Shown: positions 22,916 through 36,443 of the stretch, piece by piece
How positions within the stretch are numbered: position 1 is the first letter of the stretch
How the letters are laid out: every line of letters begins with the position of its first letter
Source: Megachile rotundata
Lineage: Eukaryota; Arthropoda; Insecta; Hymenoptera; Megachilidae
Direction of reading: 5' to 3'
Assembly (NCBI RefSeq): GCF_050947335.1
Contig: NC_134995.1
Location: 7,354,501-7,418,500 of the forward strand
DNA: 64,000 bases
Notes under the pieces: model-generated
Told to the model about the DNA's origin: nothing
Database searches by the model: none
The model's input: only the letters and a program-made list of their open reading frames with translations
Program-made: the position numbers and the translations under genes

Positions 22916-25900
22916 AAGTGGTGAGACAGGCACACACAAAACACGTATGTCGTTGTCGTCGTCGAAAAAAAAGAAAAGTAAAAAGTTAACGAAAGGACGC
23001 GGGGCGTCACGACGCACGCGAAGCTGTCGAAATGGCATCTGGGGCTGGGCCACGCATTGTGTTCAACCAGCTTGCTAATCAACACACACACGTACACGAA
23101 TTCATACACACAGACACGTACACAGATATACACAGATGAAGAACAACTTTGAGAGCAACAACATCGGCAAAGATTTTATCGAAAAGGGAGACCGTGTACA
23201 CAAATTTACACACGTTGTTATGGTCACAAGAGAATGATTACACGTAAGGATTGTGCGCGCGCTCTCGATGAAATCACAGAGGTGTACATATAGAGAGAGG
23301 CGAGAACGCAGACGGAACGATACAAAATGGAGCACACACGCTTTCTGAATAGAGACACGCCAAATGTAGAGACGAAGAAGGCACGCACGCGCGTACACGG
23401 ATACATTATTACTCTTTGAGTGTACAAAGCTGTACAAAAAAAAAGATATTTAAACGAACAAAGGAAACAGAAAAAAAACGAAGAAAATGAACAAAAAAAA
23501 TAAAATGTAATAAGATACATAAACGATGCACGCCGCGGCCCGTGCACGTGCGCACGGTGGCTGCCGCCGATTGGTAAAGGGAACAAGCCAAAGATACGTT
23601 AGTTTTCATTTTTATATTTAAAACGAGAGAGAAACAAAAAAAGAAAATGAGAATTACAAGAGACGGGAGAGAAATACGAGAGAATTATTATAATTAATTA
23701 TTAATCGTATCGAGTGTGTGAACAAGGACGCTGAATAACTATATATTGATATTATTAGGGGGCCGGTTGTTAGCGATTTTTCTATTGATGGTGTTCCGCC
23801 ATCTTGCGAGTCCACGATTTCGTTCCACACTTGTTTTCTTTTTCGGGGAAAACGTCGCTCGAGATTTGTACAGCTTTTGCAAATTTGTTATTTTTGTTCT
23901 CGAATTATCTTTGTTTAGTTTGTATTATCTTTGTTCTCTATTTGCGTTATCCGTGTATTTTTGTTTTTTAGTCTATCGTTTTGTTACGGAAATTCGACAG
24001 ACGTTATTTCTAGAAATTGTTAATTTGTGTCGGAAATTATTTATTTGTACAGGCGAACGTGCCAAAAACGATTTTAATTTCTGTTAATTTTTAGAGAAAT
24101 GCGGGAAATTTGTGTCCAGAATTATTTATTTAGGTGTTGAATATGAAAAATTTTCATTATGTTATAAACTTATTTTTCGTGATAGAAAGTCTATCGAATA
24201 TTTGCAAAGTAATTTATTTATTTATGTAAAAAATATAGGTGTGTTAAATGCATATGGTAATTCTCGAGCATTTTTTTTACGACAATTCGTAATTTCATGC
24301 AACATTGCTTAGAATGCTACCAAATGCATGTGTATAAAATTCGACTAATCATAAATTTATATCGATTGTTTAAAATAATTATTTGAAATTAAAAATACTA
24401 TACCAAAGTCATGGTAATGTTTACAAATTGTGTTAATTTTCTTTTATAGAAATTAAAGTTGTCATGAATATTATTCGTGAACACTTAAATCAGAACAGTA
24501 TTAAAAATTCTGTTCGTTAATATTCTCGTGAAAGTAATTTCGTTCCTCGTTAAATGATAATTTAAAAGTAGGGAGTAGAAAGCCTGCAGTTCTGAATTTG
24601 AAAGTGAAAATTATGTAAAAAGGTAATTATGGCTGAGGCAGTATTGACTAATGTTTAGTTAATCGTAGAAAAAGCAAGAAAATATTTTAATAACAGTGAA
24701 AGTAACATTTAATCTGATAGTTTAAATCTTTTTTCGTTATTTAGTTTTTTATTGAATTAAATCGGTTGAAATGATGTTTAATGATTTCTTTTCCAGGAGA
24801 AAAAATATACCAGCGAGAGGAAGTTTGTAAAACATCTTGCAGGGTATGAGAAACATTTGTATATTTTTGCAACCTGTAAAATTGTTTGCAGATAAAAGTT
24901 GCAAGGTACGATTTTCTTTTAAGAATTTCATTACGAGATATTTCTTCGTTGAAGTTTATTTCGTGCTGTAAAACGTTACTTGAGAATTTGAATTTCTCAG
25001 TTAAAGATCTGTCGTTCAATTTTTATTTCGATAAGCAACTACTGATAATTCGTAATTAAAATCAGATTTTAATTAAGTAAAGTATTAAGATTTTAATTGT
25101 AATTCTGTAATTACATATTGTAATCATATGTAGTTGCATGTAGTACAATTTTAAACTCAGACTTGTTAAATTAAAAATTTTAATTAATTCATAAATCGAT
25201 AGAAATTGATTGAAGAATTTCTGAATTAATTTATAGCCATTATTATAAAGAACAAAAATTTGATTGATTCAATGATTCTCTAATAGAAAATCAAAATTTT
25301 AATTCTACTGCAAGGATAAATTTTAATCTTCAATCGAACGGTTGAATTAAAAATCAAATTTTTGTTCGTAATTGGAAGAATTTCAATCAACGATCGAATG
25401 TTAATATTTGATATAATATTATTGACGTAATATTTGATTGCAAAATTTCCCGATTACTTTTAATCTTTACTTGACAAGTTTTTTAAATTTCGATTAAAAT
25501 CTGTATTTTGAAAACCGTGTAATTATCAGTTATAATTGAATAGTTAATTATTTAGTTATTAATTAAAAATTTCGATCTTTTCTCCTCAATTTCATATTTC
25601 TTAAAAATATGAAAAAATTTGACACTATAAAAGAATCTCCCTCTGATCTCAGTCTGTCGAATAAAAAAATTTCTCGAGGACCGACGTTTTCCTTTCGTCG
25701 AATTTGAAATCGCCGACGATCGAGAATCGATCGGGGACTCTCGATCTTGGCGCAGAACACCGAGGGAAAGTAACAATTAACCGCGCGCGGGTAATTAAAC
25801 ACGTAGTTCCGTAGTTTTTTGCATGCGAGACTCGATTTCAAAAGAGAAAAAAAATATCCACTGAACACGGGAAGAAAAGGTTTTCGTTTTCTTTTTTCCT

Positions 25901-26247
25901 TTCTTCCTTTCGTCAGAAAGTGTTCCGCTCGCGTGTCGGAGCGGAGAACCGAGCTGATCAAGCGCGTGTACCCAGCGTCGTCGATGATCGATCGATCGTT
26001 TCTCTATAATCGATCGAGCAATCGATCGCTGGTGCGCTCTCCTGTTGAAGGAACAAATGAAATTATTACATGGAATATAAATAACGATATATTATATATA
26101 TTCATATAATATATATATATATTGCATATATATATATTTATTATACGATTAAAAGTGAAAAAGGAAAAAACAATTAGAGGAGATTAAATTAGCCATGAAA
26201 AAAATGTGCGAGCTCAAAGCATTAAGCTTCAAACATGGAGGCGTACT
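22916..26247 (+). other. probable 3' UTR/downstream region of distal mub exon
   Basis: GC-rich to about 23080, then A-rich and CA-rich (ACACAC-type stretches at 23080-23130), then AT-rich. Candidate AATAAA hexamers occur, for example near 23500, but cannot be ranked. A YY1/Pho-like CCGCCATCTT lies at 23796-23805, GATCGATC repeats at about 25985-26030, and an AT microsatellite at about 26090-26145. Open frames here are patchy and not protein-like. Confidence 0.45.
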
Positions 26248-26281
26248 CTTCTTCTTCTTCTTCTTCTTCTTCTTCTTCTTC
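26248..26281. repeat. (CTT)n microsatellite
   Basis: About eleven CTT units without interruption. Confidence 0.95.
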
Positions 26282-26609
26282 ATCTCTTCACCCTTGGTCC
26301 GCTGTTCTTCCGTCGTTAGCTACTTCCGGTTGGAATAGCAAGAAATACTTGCTTCGATCACAGGCTTGAACGCTTTGCAGGGTAGATTCACTGTGTTCGA
26401 AAATAAAACGATTCTGAAATTCGATTTTTAATATGTTGATTGATATCTGTTGGCACTGTGTATTTCTAATCAATTTTATCTAAGTGACATTTTTTTCATT
26501 TTTCATTCACAATTTAATTCTTTGAAATGGTAAACACTTCACTGATTTATTAATATATTTAAAATAAAAGCATGTACACGTATGCTCCTATTAGTTTATT
26601 GATATGCAA

Positions 26610-27135
26610 GACGTATATATACGTCGTCATAACTTTAGCACACTTGGAAGGCGTTTATATATGCTATCATAATTCCACTAATTTGTCGTCTTTTACCAGT
26701 ATACAGGGACGACGTATATATATGTCACATGTATAGAAGACGTATATATACGTCGTCATTTACCAGTATACATGGATAACGTATATGTACGTTGTATACG
26801 TGGAAGACGTATATACGTCGTCATTTACTAATATACCTGGACGACGTATATATACGTCACATATGTAGAAGACGTATATATACGTCGTCGTAATTTTAGA
26901 AATGTAGACAGAAGACGTATATATACGTCATCTGCATTTTACTAATACAGTCAGAAGACGTACATGTGTGTCGATATAATTTCACCAATATTCATAAAAG
27001 ACGTATATATACGTCGCTTTAATTTCATCAATATTATGGTTGACGTATATATACGCTGTTATAAATTCACGAATATACATGAACTATATTTCAATTTCAC
27101 CAACAAGCTTGAAAGACGAATATATACGTCTAGTG
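26610..27135. repeat. interspersed 16-bp palindrome array GACGTATATATACGTC
   Basis: The palindrome GACGTATATATACGTC occurs perfectly at about 26610, 26739, 26843, 26871, 26914 and 27000. Near copies (for example TATATATGTC, TACATGTGTGTC and GAATATATACGTC forms) fill the gaps, about twelve in all. Spacers vary from about 12 to 60 bp and share fragments such as TTTACCAGTATACA. It is not a CRISPR array: spacing is irregular, spacers are related, and the genome is eukaryotic. Confidence 0.9.
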
Positions 27136-30100
27136 AATTTATTAACTTAGTCTTCCTTTCTTTTTCGTTAGAATGCATTATAGTAAAAAAATTAAAAATG
27201 CAGATTGTTATTAAATTATCGCCCGTTGCATTTTATTTCATATCCTGCAGAATTCTTGTATTCGTAAACTGCACATTTTACTGCGAACGAAATTAGAAAT
27301 ATTTCATCGCTTCCGTAGTTACAGTATGTGTTAATTACTTGGAAGAAATAAATAGTGCCATCAACGTCGTTGCCGCATAATTCCGCCGTGGCAATCAACG
27401 TGTTAAATTACGAATTTATCTTTCTTTTCGTCCACGTGTAAACACGCAAATTACGTTGGAAGAATTCTGGCCAGACCGCCGAATGTCCACTTCCGGTCTG
27501 TGCCAAAGAACACACGAGAAAACCGTGCTTCCGCAGACCTCGCCGAGGTGTTCCTTTTAGAATAATTTCGGAACGTTCTCCAATTTTATTTATCGCACGA
27601 AAAATGGTTCTTAAAGAAGTGCAATACATCGTGTTTCGTGGATCTGTGATCGACGTTCAAGTTACCCTTTGACGAAACCTTTTTTTTCGATCGCTCAAAA
27701 TTCTTTGAACCCCCACCCCCCACGTCTTTCGTGATTCGACTCTGTAAATAATATTAGACGCGTTTCTCGTTGTAAATATTTATTGATTTCGTTGGAGCGA
27801 CGTGGCTTCATCGTCGATCGTTTCTATTTATTGCGTTTTTAACGCTAAGTTTATTTGTTTCTTTTTCTTAAATTAATTCGATCACTTCGTTTGCTCAAGC
27901 GAGCCGGAAAATCTGTTCGGGAAGTATAGGAACGTTCTGTTCCTGTATACAGGGTGTCCCAGGTTTTTTCCAACAAAATATTTTTAAAAATGAAAATTTC
28001 TTAGAAATATAATTGGATTGAAATTCACAATTTATTTCTGTCGATGTAAAATATCTGTAGATACAGAATTTATTATATAAAATAAATGTAATCTTATTCT
28101 ACAGATAGAGATGAAATATTGTATGATTATATAAATTATATGTGTATTATTTAAAAATTTATTGTACCCCTTTTTTGACAGAATTAATTATTTCTCAATT
28201 TTTCCCAGTACTAAATTTATTTTTAAAGACAGTACCATAATTGATTTCTGCTATACTTGAAATTAACTTGGCGGGAAAATTGAAATTTTGGCGGGAAAAT
28301 CCTGAGACTTCCAGTGCATGTTTTTTTTATTAACGTGTTTCTACTTTTTATTGTACCGAACGTATGTTCTGTCATTGTTCTTTTTTTATACGCTAAGTTA
28401 AGAAACGTAACTTATTTAATTCGTACTGTTATTTATCCGTTGTTATCTTCACCGGTTTGCGACGATGAAAAATCTATTGGCGTTTTTCTTTCGACGAAGC
28501 ATTTCTCTCTTTTCTCACCACACGTATACAGACACGTGCATACACATCGACACACGATATTGTCCTCCCAAGATCTCGTTGTTGTCCCTGTTCGTGTCTT
28601 CAGAATCGCATCACGTATCTCTTCGCGTTCCGCTTCTTCGTCCGCAAACCTTTCGCCCTTCCGCTCTCTATCGTCGAAAATCCGATAACGACGTGCCCGT
28701 AAAAACGCTTCGAGGAGAAAGAACGATAGGAAATTAAGAGAAACGATAAAAAAGAGAAACACGGGCGACCAAGAAGTTAGCCTCTGCCGAAGGAAACCGA
28801 TATTAAAAGGGAAGTAGCGTGTGGAGGATCCACGAGCTACGATAAAAATAAACAAAAAATATAATCGAAGTGAACCATAGCGAGAGAGAGACGCTGTATG
28901 ATTGTGTATATCAACAATAAATAATTGCTGTGATTAGAAATCGATTATTAGTAAGTAGTTAAGGACGATTTTTATGGCAGAGAAACACAGAGAGAGAGGT
29001 CGCTGAGGAAAAGATGTGCTTCAACCCTGTTTTTCGCGAGAAAAATGGGACCATAGTAATCGGCTATGTTGCGTGAATGCGATCGTGTGCGTGTGTTTGT
29101 GCGAGAATTAAATGCGTTAGGGAGAGTGCGAAAAGCTTTAGAACGCTGTTTTTCTTTTCTCTTGAATCGGTGATTTCCGAGGAACGCGTGCGTGAACCTG
29201 AATTTTCTGGATGCGAGTGGAGGACTCTCGCTATATTGCCGGACTCCGTCTTCAAGAATTAAGACTTCGAACGATGGCGTACTTTATAAAATACTTATTT
29301 GGTATAAGTACTAAATAAAATACGTATAAGTATTGAATAAAATACGTTTCAGTACTAAAATGCTTATTCGGCAATATAACGAGAGTACACTGAATTGACA
29401 CACGCGTTTATTGATACGTATTGTGATTCTTCTCGCTCGACTCACCAATTGAATTTGAAAATCGAATATTTAGGTTGGTGCTTAGATGTTAGAGTTTAGG
29501 ATACGCGATGGCAAATCGGACCAAATTTCTGTATTTTTTCATTGCAATTGTGCCAAAAGAAATTAGAACTACAATCGTGGGTGTACTTTAAGTGTTAGTA
29601 TTTTTTATAGAAATCGGTTTTTAAACGTGTAACGTGGCTAGGATTTTATATGAGACAGAACTGGTTAACGCAAACAATCATTGTAAGTAACGTTAAGATT
29701 ATAGATAATCAATTATGTAAAGTAAAGGAACAACGTAAGATAATGATCGTTTAGTTTTGCATATCACGAGGGTTGCTTTAGAAAGAGGGGATTCTGTTAG
29801 GGGTGTGCAAACTTTCCGTTGTTTCATTTTTATTAGTATTTGACAAGTGAATTAATAAAATTTAGTCAAATATTTTGCATACGTGAAATTTTTGCGAAAA
29901 AACTTATTTCAGTAAAAAATCTGTTAATCAGATTTCAATTTAAAAAATCATAAGAAAGAAAAAGATCAGAAATCAGTTTTAAAAAAGTATTAATATTTCA
30001 AGAATAAATGAAGTATGGTAGGAATGAATTAATATTTAAATAAAAATATGAATTAGGTTAGTAAAAATATAAATTGGTATTTCAATAAAAAAATGATTTG

Positions 30101-30900
30101 ACATTTCAATGAAAAATATTGCAGTAAAAGTAGAATTAATATTTAAAGAAAAATCAATACTATATGAAGTGTTATTAATAAAAATGAATGCATCAATAAA
30201 AGAATGAAGTGTTATTTAACAAAAAATGAAGTATTATTAAAACGTGACTATTTCAAAGAATGAAATAAATCGACAATTATGTAACATTATTTAAAATCTC
30301 GAGTTCAACTAATGGTCAAAATTAGTGGATAGATTTCAGGAAATACAATATTCATTTTTATACAACAAATGAATTTGTTTCCAAAAATCTAGCCACTAAA
30401 TAATAACAGATCTGAAATTTCGTATAATTAATATTCATAAGGTTATTAAACCATCTACCGAATATTACGATAAATATGAATAATTATCATTACGGTTATA
30501 AAATCATAATATAATCAGTAGAAAGCTTTGCATAATTTTATCAATTTTCATTTTAACGCAAATTAAAAATTTAATTTATTAACGTTGTCATAAAATAAAT
30601 TATTTATGGACAATGGAATGCATGCCCTTAATAGATGATAATATTTCTCGAAATCTTGTGAGTCGAGGGAGAAGAGGCCCCCTGAACCAAGAATTTGCGT
30701 TCCCAGTGATTTTTGATCATGCTTTTGAATGGAGAACGGTGGCCATTGCGATCATTCGTAATTTCTTCGTACTCTCTCGCAGTGTCTATATTCTTGGATT
30801 CACGAAGTATCCATTGTCCACCGAGTTTCAATCGAAAATCCATCATCACACTTGAATCTCACGATGATTTCCTCGTTCGATCATCCCTTGAAGGCTTCAA
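27136..30900. other. gene-free stretch
   Basis: Mixed AT-rich sequence with slightly GC-richer parts at 27420-27900 and 28430-29260. A TACAGGGTGTCCCAGG motif at about 27950 looks like an element end without a visible partner. A MITE lies at 29224-29386. Open frames at 28433-28855 and 30613-30855 show no recognisable domain. Confidence 0.5.
29224..29386. mobile_element. 163-bp MITE with ACTCTCGYTATATTGCCG ends
   Basis: ACTCTCGCTATATTGCCG at 29224 faces CGGCAATATAACGAGAGT at 29369-29386, 17 of 18 matching. The inside has ATAAGTATT/AAATAAAATACG direct repeats. A related 67-bp hairpin with CTCTCGTTATATCGCC at 35433 and GGCGATATAGGGAGAG near 35497 suggests a small family in this genome. Confidence 0.6.
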
Positions 30901-30929
30901 CATCTCTGAAGAAAAGCATCTTCTAAAAA

Positions 30930-31200
30930 GAAGAATCTATTTCATGATTTGTAAGAATCTACTTCATGATTTGTACGAAGAATTTGTAAGGAGAAGAATC
31001 TTCATGATTTGTAAGAAGAATCTACTTCGTGATTTGTACGAACAATTTGTAACAAGAAGAATCTTCATGATTTGTACGAAGAATTTGTAAGGAGAAGAAT
31101 CTTCATGATTTGTAAGAAGAATCTACTTTATACGAAGAATTTGTAAGGAGAAGAATCTTCATGATTTGTAAAAAGATAAACCTTCATGATCTATAAAGGA
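30930..31200. repeat. AAGAATCTTCATGATTTGTA repeats
   Basis: Direct repeats of GAAGAATCTTCATGATTTGT and ACGAAGAATTTGTAAGGAG in several spacings. The unit shares TTCATGAT with the 45-bp array that follows. Confidence 0.85.
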
Positions 31201-31319
31201 ATGTTCATCTGAAGAAATTTTGAAAAGATCATTATCCGAAGAGAAAAATCTTCTTCATAATTTGTAAAGGAATCTTCATCGTATGGAGTGAAAAATATTG
31301 AAGAAAATGATTTATAAAG

Positions 31320-31650
31320 AAAAATATCTTTATTTGACGTGAAAAATCTTCATGATGTATGAAGAACAACATCTTCATCTGATGTGAAGAAGCTTCATGA
31401 TCTATAAAGAAAAACATCTTCATCTGATGTGAAGAAGCTTCATGATCTATAAAAAAAAACATCTTTATCTGATGTGAAGAAGCTTCATGATCTATAAAGG
31501 AAAACATCTTTATCTGATGTGAAGAAGCTTCATGATCTATAAAGGAAAACATCTTCATCTGATGCGAAGAAGCTTCATGATCTATAAAGGAAAACATCTT
31601 CATATAATGTGAAGAAGCTTCATGATCTGTAAATAAGAAGATCTTCAATT
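31320..31650. repeat. 45-bp tandem repeat
   Basis: GAAGCTTCATGATCTATAAA plus GAAAAACATCTTCATCTGATGTGAA recurs every 45 bp (AGCTTCATGA at 31391, 31436 and onward), with degraded copies to about 32000. On the - strand, 45 bp gives a 15-residue repeat in a 185-codon frame (31232-31789). The frame follows the repeat exactly and has no other coding hallmark. Confidence 0.92.
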
Positions 31651-31999
31651 GAAGAAAAGAATCATCATGATCAGTAAAGAACAAGATGGTCTTCAACTGA
31701 AGAAAAGAATCTTCATGATCAGTAAAGAAAAAGATGATCATCAACAGAAGAATATTAATGAAGATCATGACCTGGAAAAAGATCGTCATCTATGAAAAGA
31801 AGAATCTTCATGACTCATACAGATTTTCTTCATGATCTGTAAACAGATCCTCATCTATAAAGAGGATTGATCCACAAAAAGAATCTTCTTCTGTAAAATC
31901 TCTTTCGTGATATATAAACCTTCACGATCTACAGAAAGAGTCTTCTTCACAATCTATAAAAAGAGTCTTCTTCACTATCTACAAAAAGAACCTTCATAA

Positions 32000-34900
32000 A
32001 AGAAGAGTCTTCAAGGACTGATCAATCGGAAATCATCGTGGGACCGATGTACTCCAGAAGCATATCCGGTGACACATATGACTAGATTACGAACTAATTA
32101 ATCTCTCTTCAGCTCCGATAATAAGCTCATATTTATTCGTCACATGGAGAATAATCGTACACTTATTCGACATCCGTATCTCGTAGTATACCTTCGAGTC
32201 GACTCTTAGTATCTTATAACCTGAAGGGCAGGTGTGGGCAAGAGATTTTTCCCGCATTCCTTGCAAGTGCCAACTCTCCGTATACTGAAGTTGGGTGTGA
32301 CTTTAAGAAAGTGAGGATCGAAGAGAACCTGAAGACTCATTACTGGTCCACACTAGCTCCAAGGTCATCATCTACCCGGTGTAATTTCGTATTCACGGTG
32401 AAGAGGTGTTCTGAGGGATCGATCCATGGGTTCCTCCCATGTGTTGAACCGTGTGGACGTTCTGGAGCTGTCCAGGTGTCGTCGTTTTGATTGATGTTTC
32501 CTTTGTAGCCGGATTTGGAGGATGGACTTGACGTGCCATTCGAGTTTAGGGATAAATTCTGACAGCATTTCTGATCGAAGTCTATTAATTAATATTTGAT
32601 ACCGTTAGTTCATTGAAAATGGATTAATTTTCGAGAGGGTCGATAGATTCATAACTCATTGAAATAGTGAAAATTTAGTGGGCAATTGAGAAAAAAAGGC
32701 CTCCTTTTTTAATACTTCATTTCAGTTATCTAACATTAAATTCAATTATTTATGACAATACATTTAGTGAAGTTTGCTGTACTTTTATTGAATAATCTTG
32801 AACTTCATCGATCTCCAAGACGTCGAAGTCCATCCTCATTTTCCGAGGAAGCTAAACTTCAGCAAGAAACAAAAACATGGCTCCCATGGGTACCCAGAAC
32901 AGTTCACTCAAGTCTCAAAGTGTCCCTCGAAGTTTCGGAAGAAGTTGGACCATCTCGACGTCGTCTTCATGGTTTCTCAGCACTTCATGTTGTCAAAGGA
33001 CTTATTCGAGATGCAGTACCCAGCAAGCTTCCCTAAATGGCGAGAACCTCGAGAAAATTTGATTCGATATTTTCGTTTAAAATCATATTGATCTCAAAGT
33101 ATCAATGCAAGTCAATTCTCCGCCATTTTGTAGAAGGAAGTGCTCGGGTATTGTACAGTCGCGTGCAAGTATGACGACTCGGTTAAGGGGAGCTCGGCAC
33201 AGTTCACCGTTGGCGCTCGGCTCAGTTCGGCTCGCGTCGGCGATCGGGCCACGCCTCCGACTGCAAGCCCCTCCCATTAACCTTGAGAAGTTCATATCGC
33301 TCGCGTACACGGTTCAACCCCTTCCCCTCATTTTTCACGTCAGAATATACTTGTACACGATCTTGTACAAGTAGCTTGAAAATCGAAAGGTACCCATTTA
33401 CGTCCCTCAAAGGTCAGTCATTTCGATCGATTTCAAACTTCTTATCCTTCACCTAGCCATTTGCCGTCGAATGGAATTTATTTGAAGAAAGAGCGAAGAT
33501 GTTAAATAGGAACATGATCGTATCGTTGTGGCGTAGAGCAATCTGTTAGTGCAGGGGCCTTATCCTTACTGCGCGGGTCCTGGCTTGGATCCTTTGGGAT
33601 TTGTGACGCCTTTGGGTTCCATTATAAATTTAAGGTCTGTCTTGGCGGATATAAGTTCCATCATGGCGGAGGTTCCATCTTTTTACCATCAATTGAAATC
33701 TTTTTACCATCGATTTACCTTGAATCTAATAATTCTTTAAATATACGTTGCTTGAAGCAGTTAGGGGATTATAAAAGTACAAAGTTTTACAAATTTAATT
33801 TGGAAATAGTAGTTTTAAGATATAGAAAAATCTGAAGAACTGAAAAATATTTGAATATTCTTTTTTACTCCTTAGATGAAAATGAACATTTAAATTAATG
33901 TTTCTAAACTTTTTTTAGCAGTAAAAAATGTGATGATTTGATTAGAATATGTGTGGTAATTGCTGTTATAAATAAATAACAAATATTAACTGTTGTTTCA
34001 ATAATAATTAATCATTATGATTCAAACTTATTGTTATTAGCAATATGTTAATTCAAAGAAATTAATATTTTAATTAAAAATAAGTATTTTAAAGTTTCTG
34101 GTTAATGTTAATTAAAAATATTTTTTTCTCAATAATTATTTTAACTAAATTTGATTTTTAATGGAAGACATGAAGGTTCTTGAAGTAATAAAAATCATTC
34201 CAAAGTTGTGCAATAAAGTGTAATATAACAATGATACTTAAATTAATTTACATATCATGAAATGTAAGGAATATCTATAAGTTTGCTCAAGTTAGAAGTA
34301 GTGTCAAAGAAGTAATAATAAATCTTCTCCCTATTTTTAACACTGGAAAAACCAGAACCAATAAACATTTTAACTATTTTGACTAATTTTCAATGTGGAT
34401 GTTATGCATCTAATATTAGTTATTGTAGTGTTGAATCCCCTAATTGTTTTCAAGTGCGCATTCTAGAGCAATAAAATACCATAATATTTGTTAGAGTCGT
34501 TTAAAAAATCGATGGAACTACGTTACAAAAAAGGTCATGTAATTGAACATTTCAGATGATGGAATCGTCTAATTAATTTATTCAGAACAATTAATTGATG
34601 AATTAATTATTAAAAAGAATGAACACGGATTAATTAATTAAAATTGTTAAGAGATTAATTAATTGAAACAATTGAGAGATCAATTAACTATTTGAAATAA
34701 TTAAGCAAGTAATTAACTAATTAAAATAATTGAGAGATAAATTTATTTTGATCAAATGTTCTCATATAAACTTTTTATAAAACAATACTTTTTGAATGAA
34801 ACAAAAACAGATCAAAATGTGAAAATCCATAGTCATTGAATTTCACTATCATTTTTTTTAATTATGTCTAATATCAAAATATACAACAATAATATCAAAA

Positions 34901-35298
34901 TAATGTTAAATATAACCGTATAAAAAATAAAAATTTTATTCATTCAATTAAAGGAGAAAAATTGACAACATCATAGTGCACGCGTCTGACAAGTTGGCAC
35001 ATCAATCAATAAGATTTGCCAGTATACCGAATGCAGTACTTTATTATGCATTGTTTTGATGTAAATGTGAATAAATGTAATTAATAAATTTTGAGTTTAG
35101 CATATTCGGATGAGCGAATCAACGTAGAAAACACAAGAAGATGGAATCCAGCGGTGTCACATTCACGAGAGGATCCGGTCAGTAACCCAACCTTACCGTA
35201 ACGCAAGGCAATCAGCTAAGAAATAACTTAGTTTTTATAGGCTATTGAAGCACACGCGCCCTAAATCCGACAGGGCATAGAATAATTGACTAAACATT
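32000..35298. other. gene-free stretch with a GC-rich, promoter-like patch at 33100-33330
   Basis: 32200-33060 has balanced composition and short open frames on both strands without a recognised domain. 33100-33330 is CpG-rich and starts with CGCCATTTTG (33121), a YY1/Pho-type site. A transcription start here is possible but unproved. 33740-35290 is AT-rich, with AATTAATT repeats near 34560-34750. Confidence 0.4.
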
Positions 35299-36443
35299 TT
35301 AACCCTTTCGATACGGAAACTTTTCGTGTTCAATGCGAACTGAGTGACGAAGTGCATGAAATGTAATCTTTTGTTTTCAATATAAAATAAAATCAGTTTT
35401 ATCATTTGTAATATGATATTCATGATACTGATTATAAGACTCTCGTTATATCGCCGGTGGGTTGAATTGACGAAGGATCGTTACTATTGGCGATATAGGG
35501 AGAGATTTTTTCACATGGCACTTGAGAAATTTGCAAGTTTAAGTATTTTTAAATTCAGTAGTCTTTTTTTAATATTGAAGAATTAATTGTTAAATTAATT
35601 GTGGAATTAATTGATTCTGTATTGATTCTGTAAGAAATTTGAAAATTACTTCGTTCGTAAATTTATAGATTAAAAAATTAAGAATATGGAGTTCATTTGA
35701 AAAATTTGTAAGTTTGTGAATTTTTAATATTGGGAACTTGCAAAATTAAGTGATTCTAGGTTTTAAATATTTGCGAACTTTTTATATTAGAAATTTGCAA
35801 GTTCAAAATTGAGAATTTTTAATATTGGAAATTTTGCAAATTCAAGCTTGAGAATTTTTAATATTAGAAATTTGCAAATTGTAAATTTCAGAATTTTTGA
35901 TATTCGAAATTTGCATATTCGAGCTTGAGAATTTTTAACATTAGAAATTTGCAAATTATAAATTTCAAAATTTTTGATATTGGAAATTTGCAAGTTCAGG
36001 TCTGAGAATTCTTAATATTTGAAATTTGGAAATTGGAAATTTGTGAAATTTTATTATTAGAAATTTTTAAGTGTTAATGTGTAAATTTTCACCATTAAAA
36101 ATTTGCAACCTGAAATTTGAAAATTTGCAAGTTCAAATTAAAAAACTGTAGAATCTCTAAAATCTCCAACTACAAAGTCCCAAAATTAAAACCTTGAATA
36201 TAGACTTAAATATTAAAGAACCTTCTCAACAAACAAAAAATCAGAAGAAGTTAAACTTGGAATTTCACAAACTTATAATTTAAAAAATTTCCAATTTCAA
36301 AGATTACAAGTTAAATTATTACTTCAATATAAAAACAGTAAAATACTAAATAAACTTGAATAAACTTGAACCCGCAATTAATAACAATAATAATTAATAA
36401 TAAATTTTTAGCCGCAATACGTCACCGGTACCGAAAGGGTTAA
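35299..36443. mobile_element. 1.1-kb TTAA element enclosing a phased AT block
   Basis: TTAACCCTTTCGATACGG at 35299 faces CCGGTACCGAAAGGGTTAA ending at 36443; after TTAACCCTTTCG the ends agree with few mismatches and both are bounded by TTAA, as in piggyBac-type elements. No transposase. Inside, 35500-36130 is G-side and 36140-36370 C-side phased AT sequence, including GAAATTTGCAAATT units at about 39-bp to 50-bp spacing. Confidence 0.5.

Noticed and set aside
22623..23133. Several overlapping open frames of 70-130 codons on both strands around the distal mub exon
   Set aside because: Only the 82-bp piece after the TGCAG acceptor has family support; the others are shadows in a GC-rich patch.
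26610..27135. CRISPR-like array
   Set aside because: Repeats are 16-bp palindromes with irregular and related spacers, no leader or cas genes, and the surroundings are eukaryotic.
31232..31789. 185-codon - strand frame with a 15-residue repeat
   Set aside because: Follows a 45-bp tandem repeat exactly; the openness is explained by the period being divisible by three.
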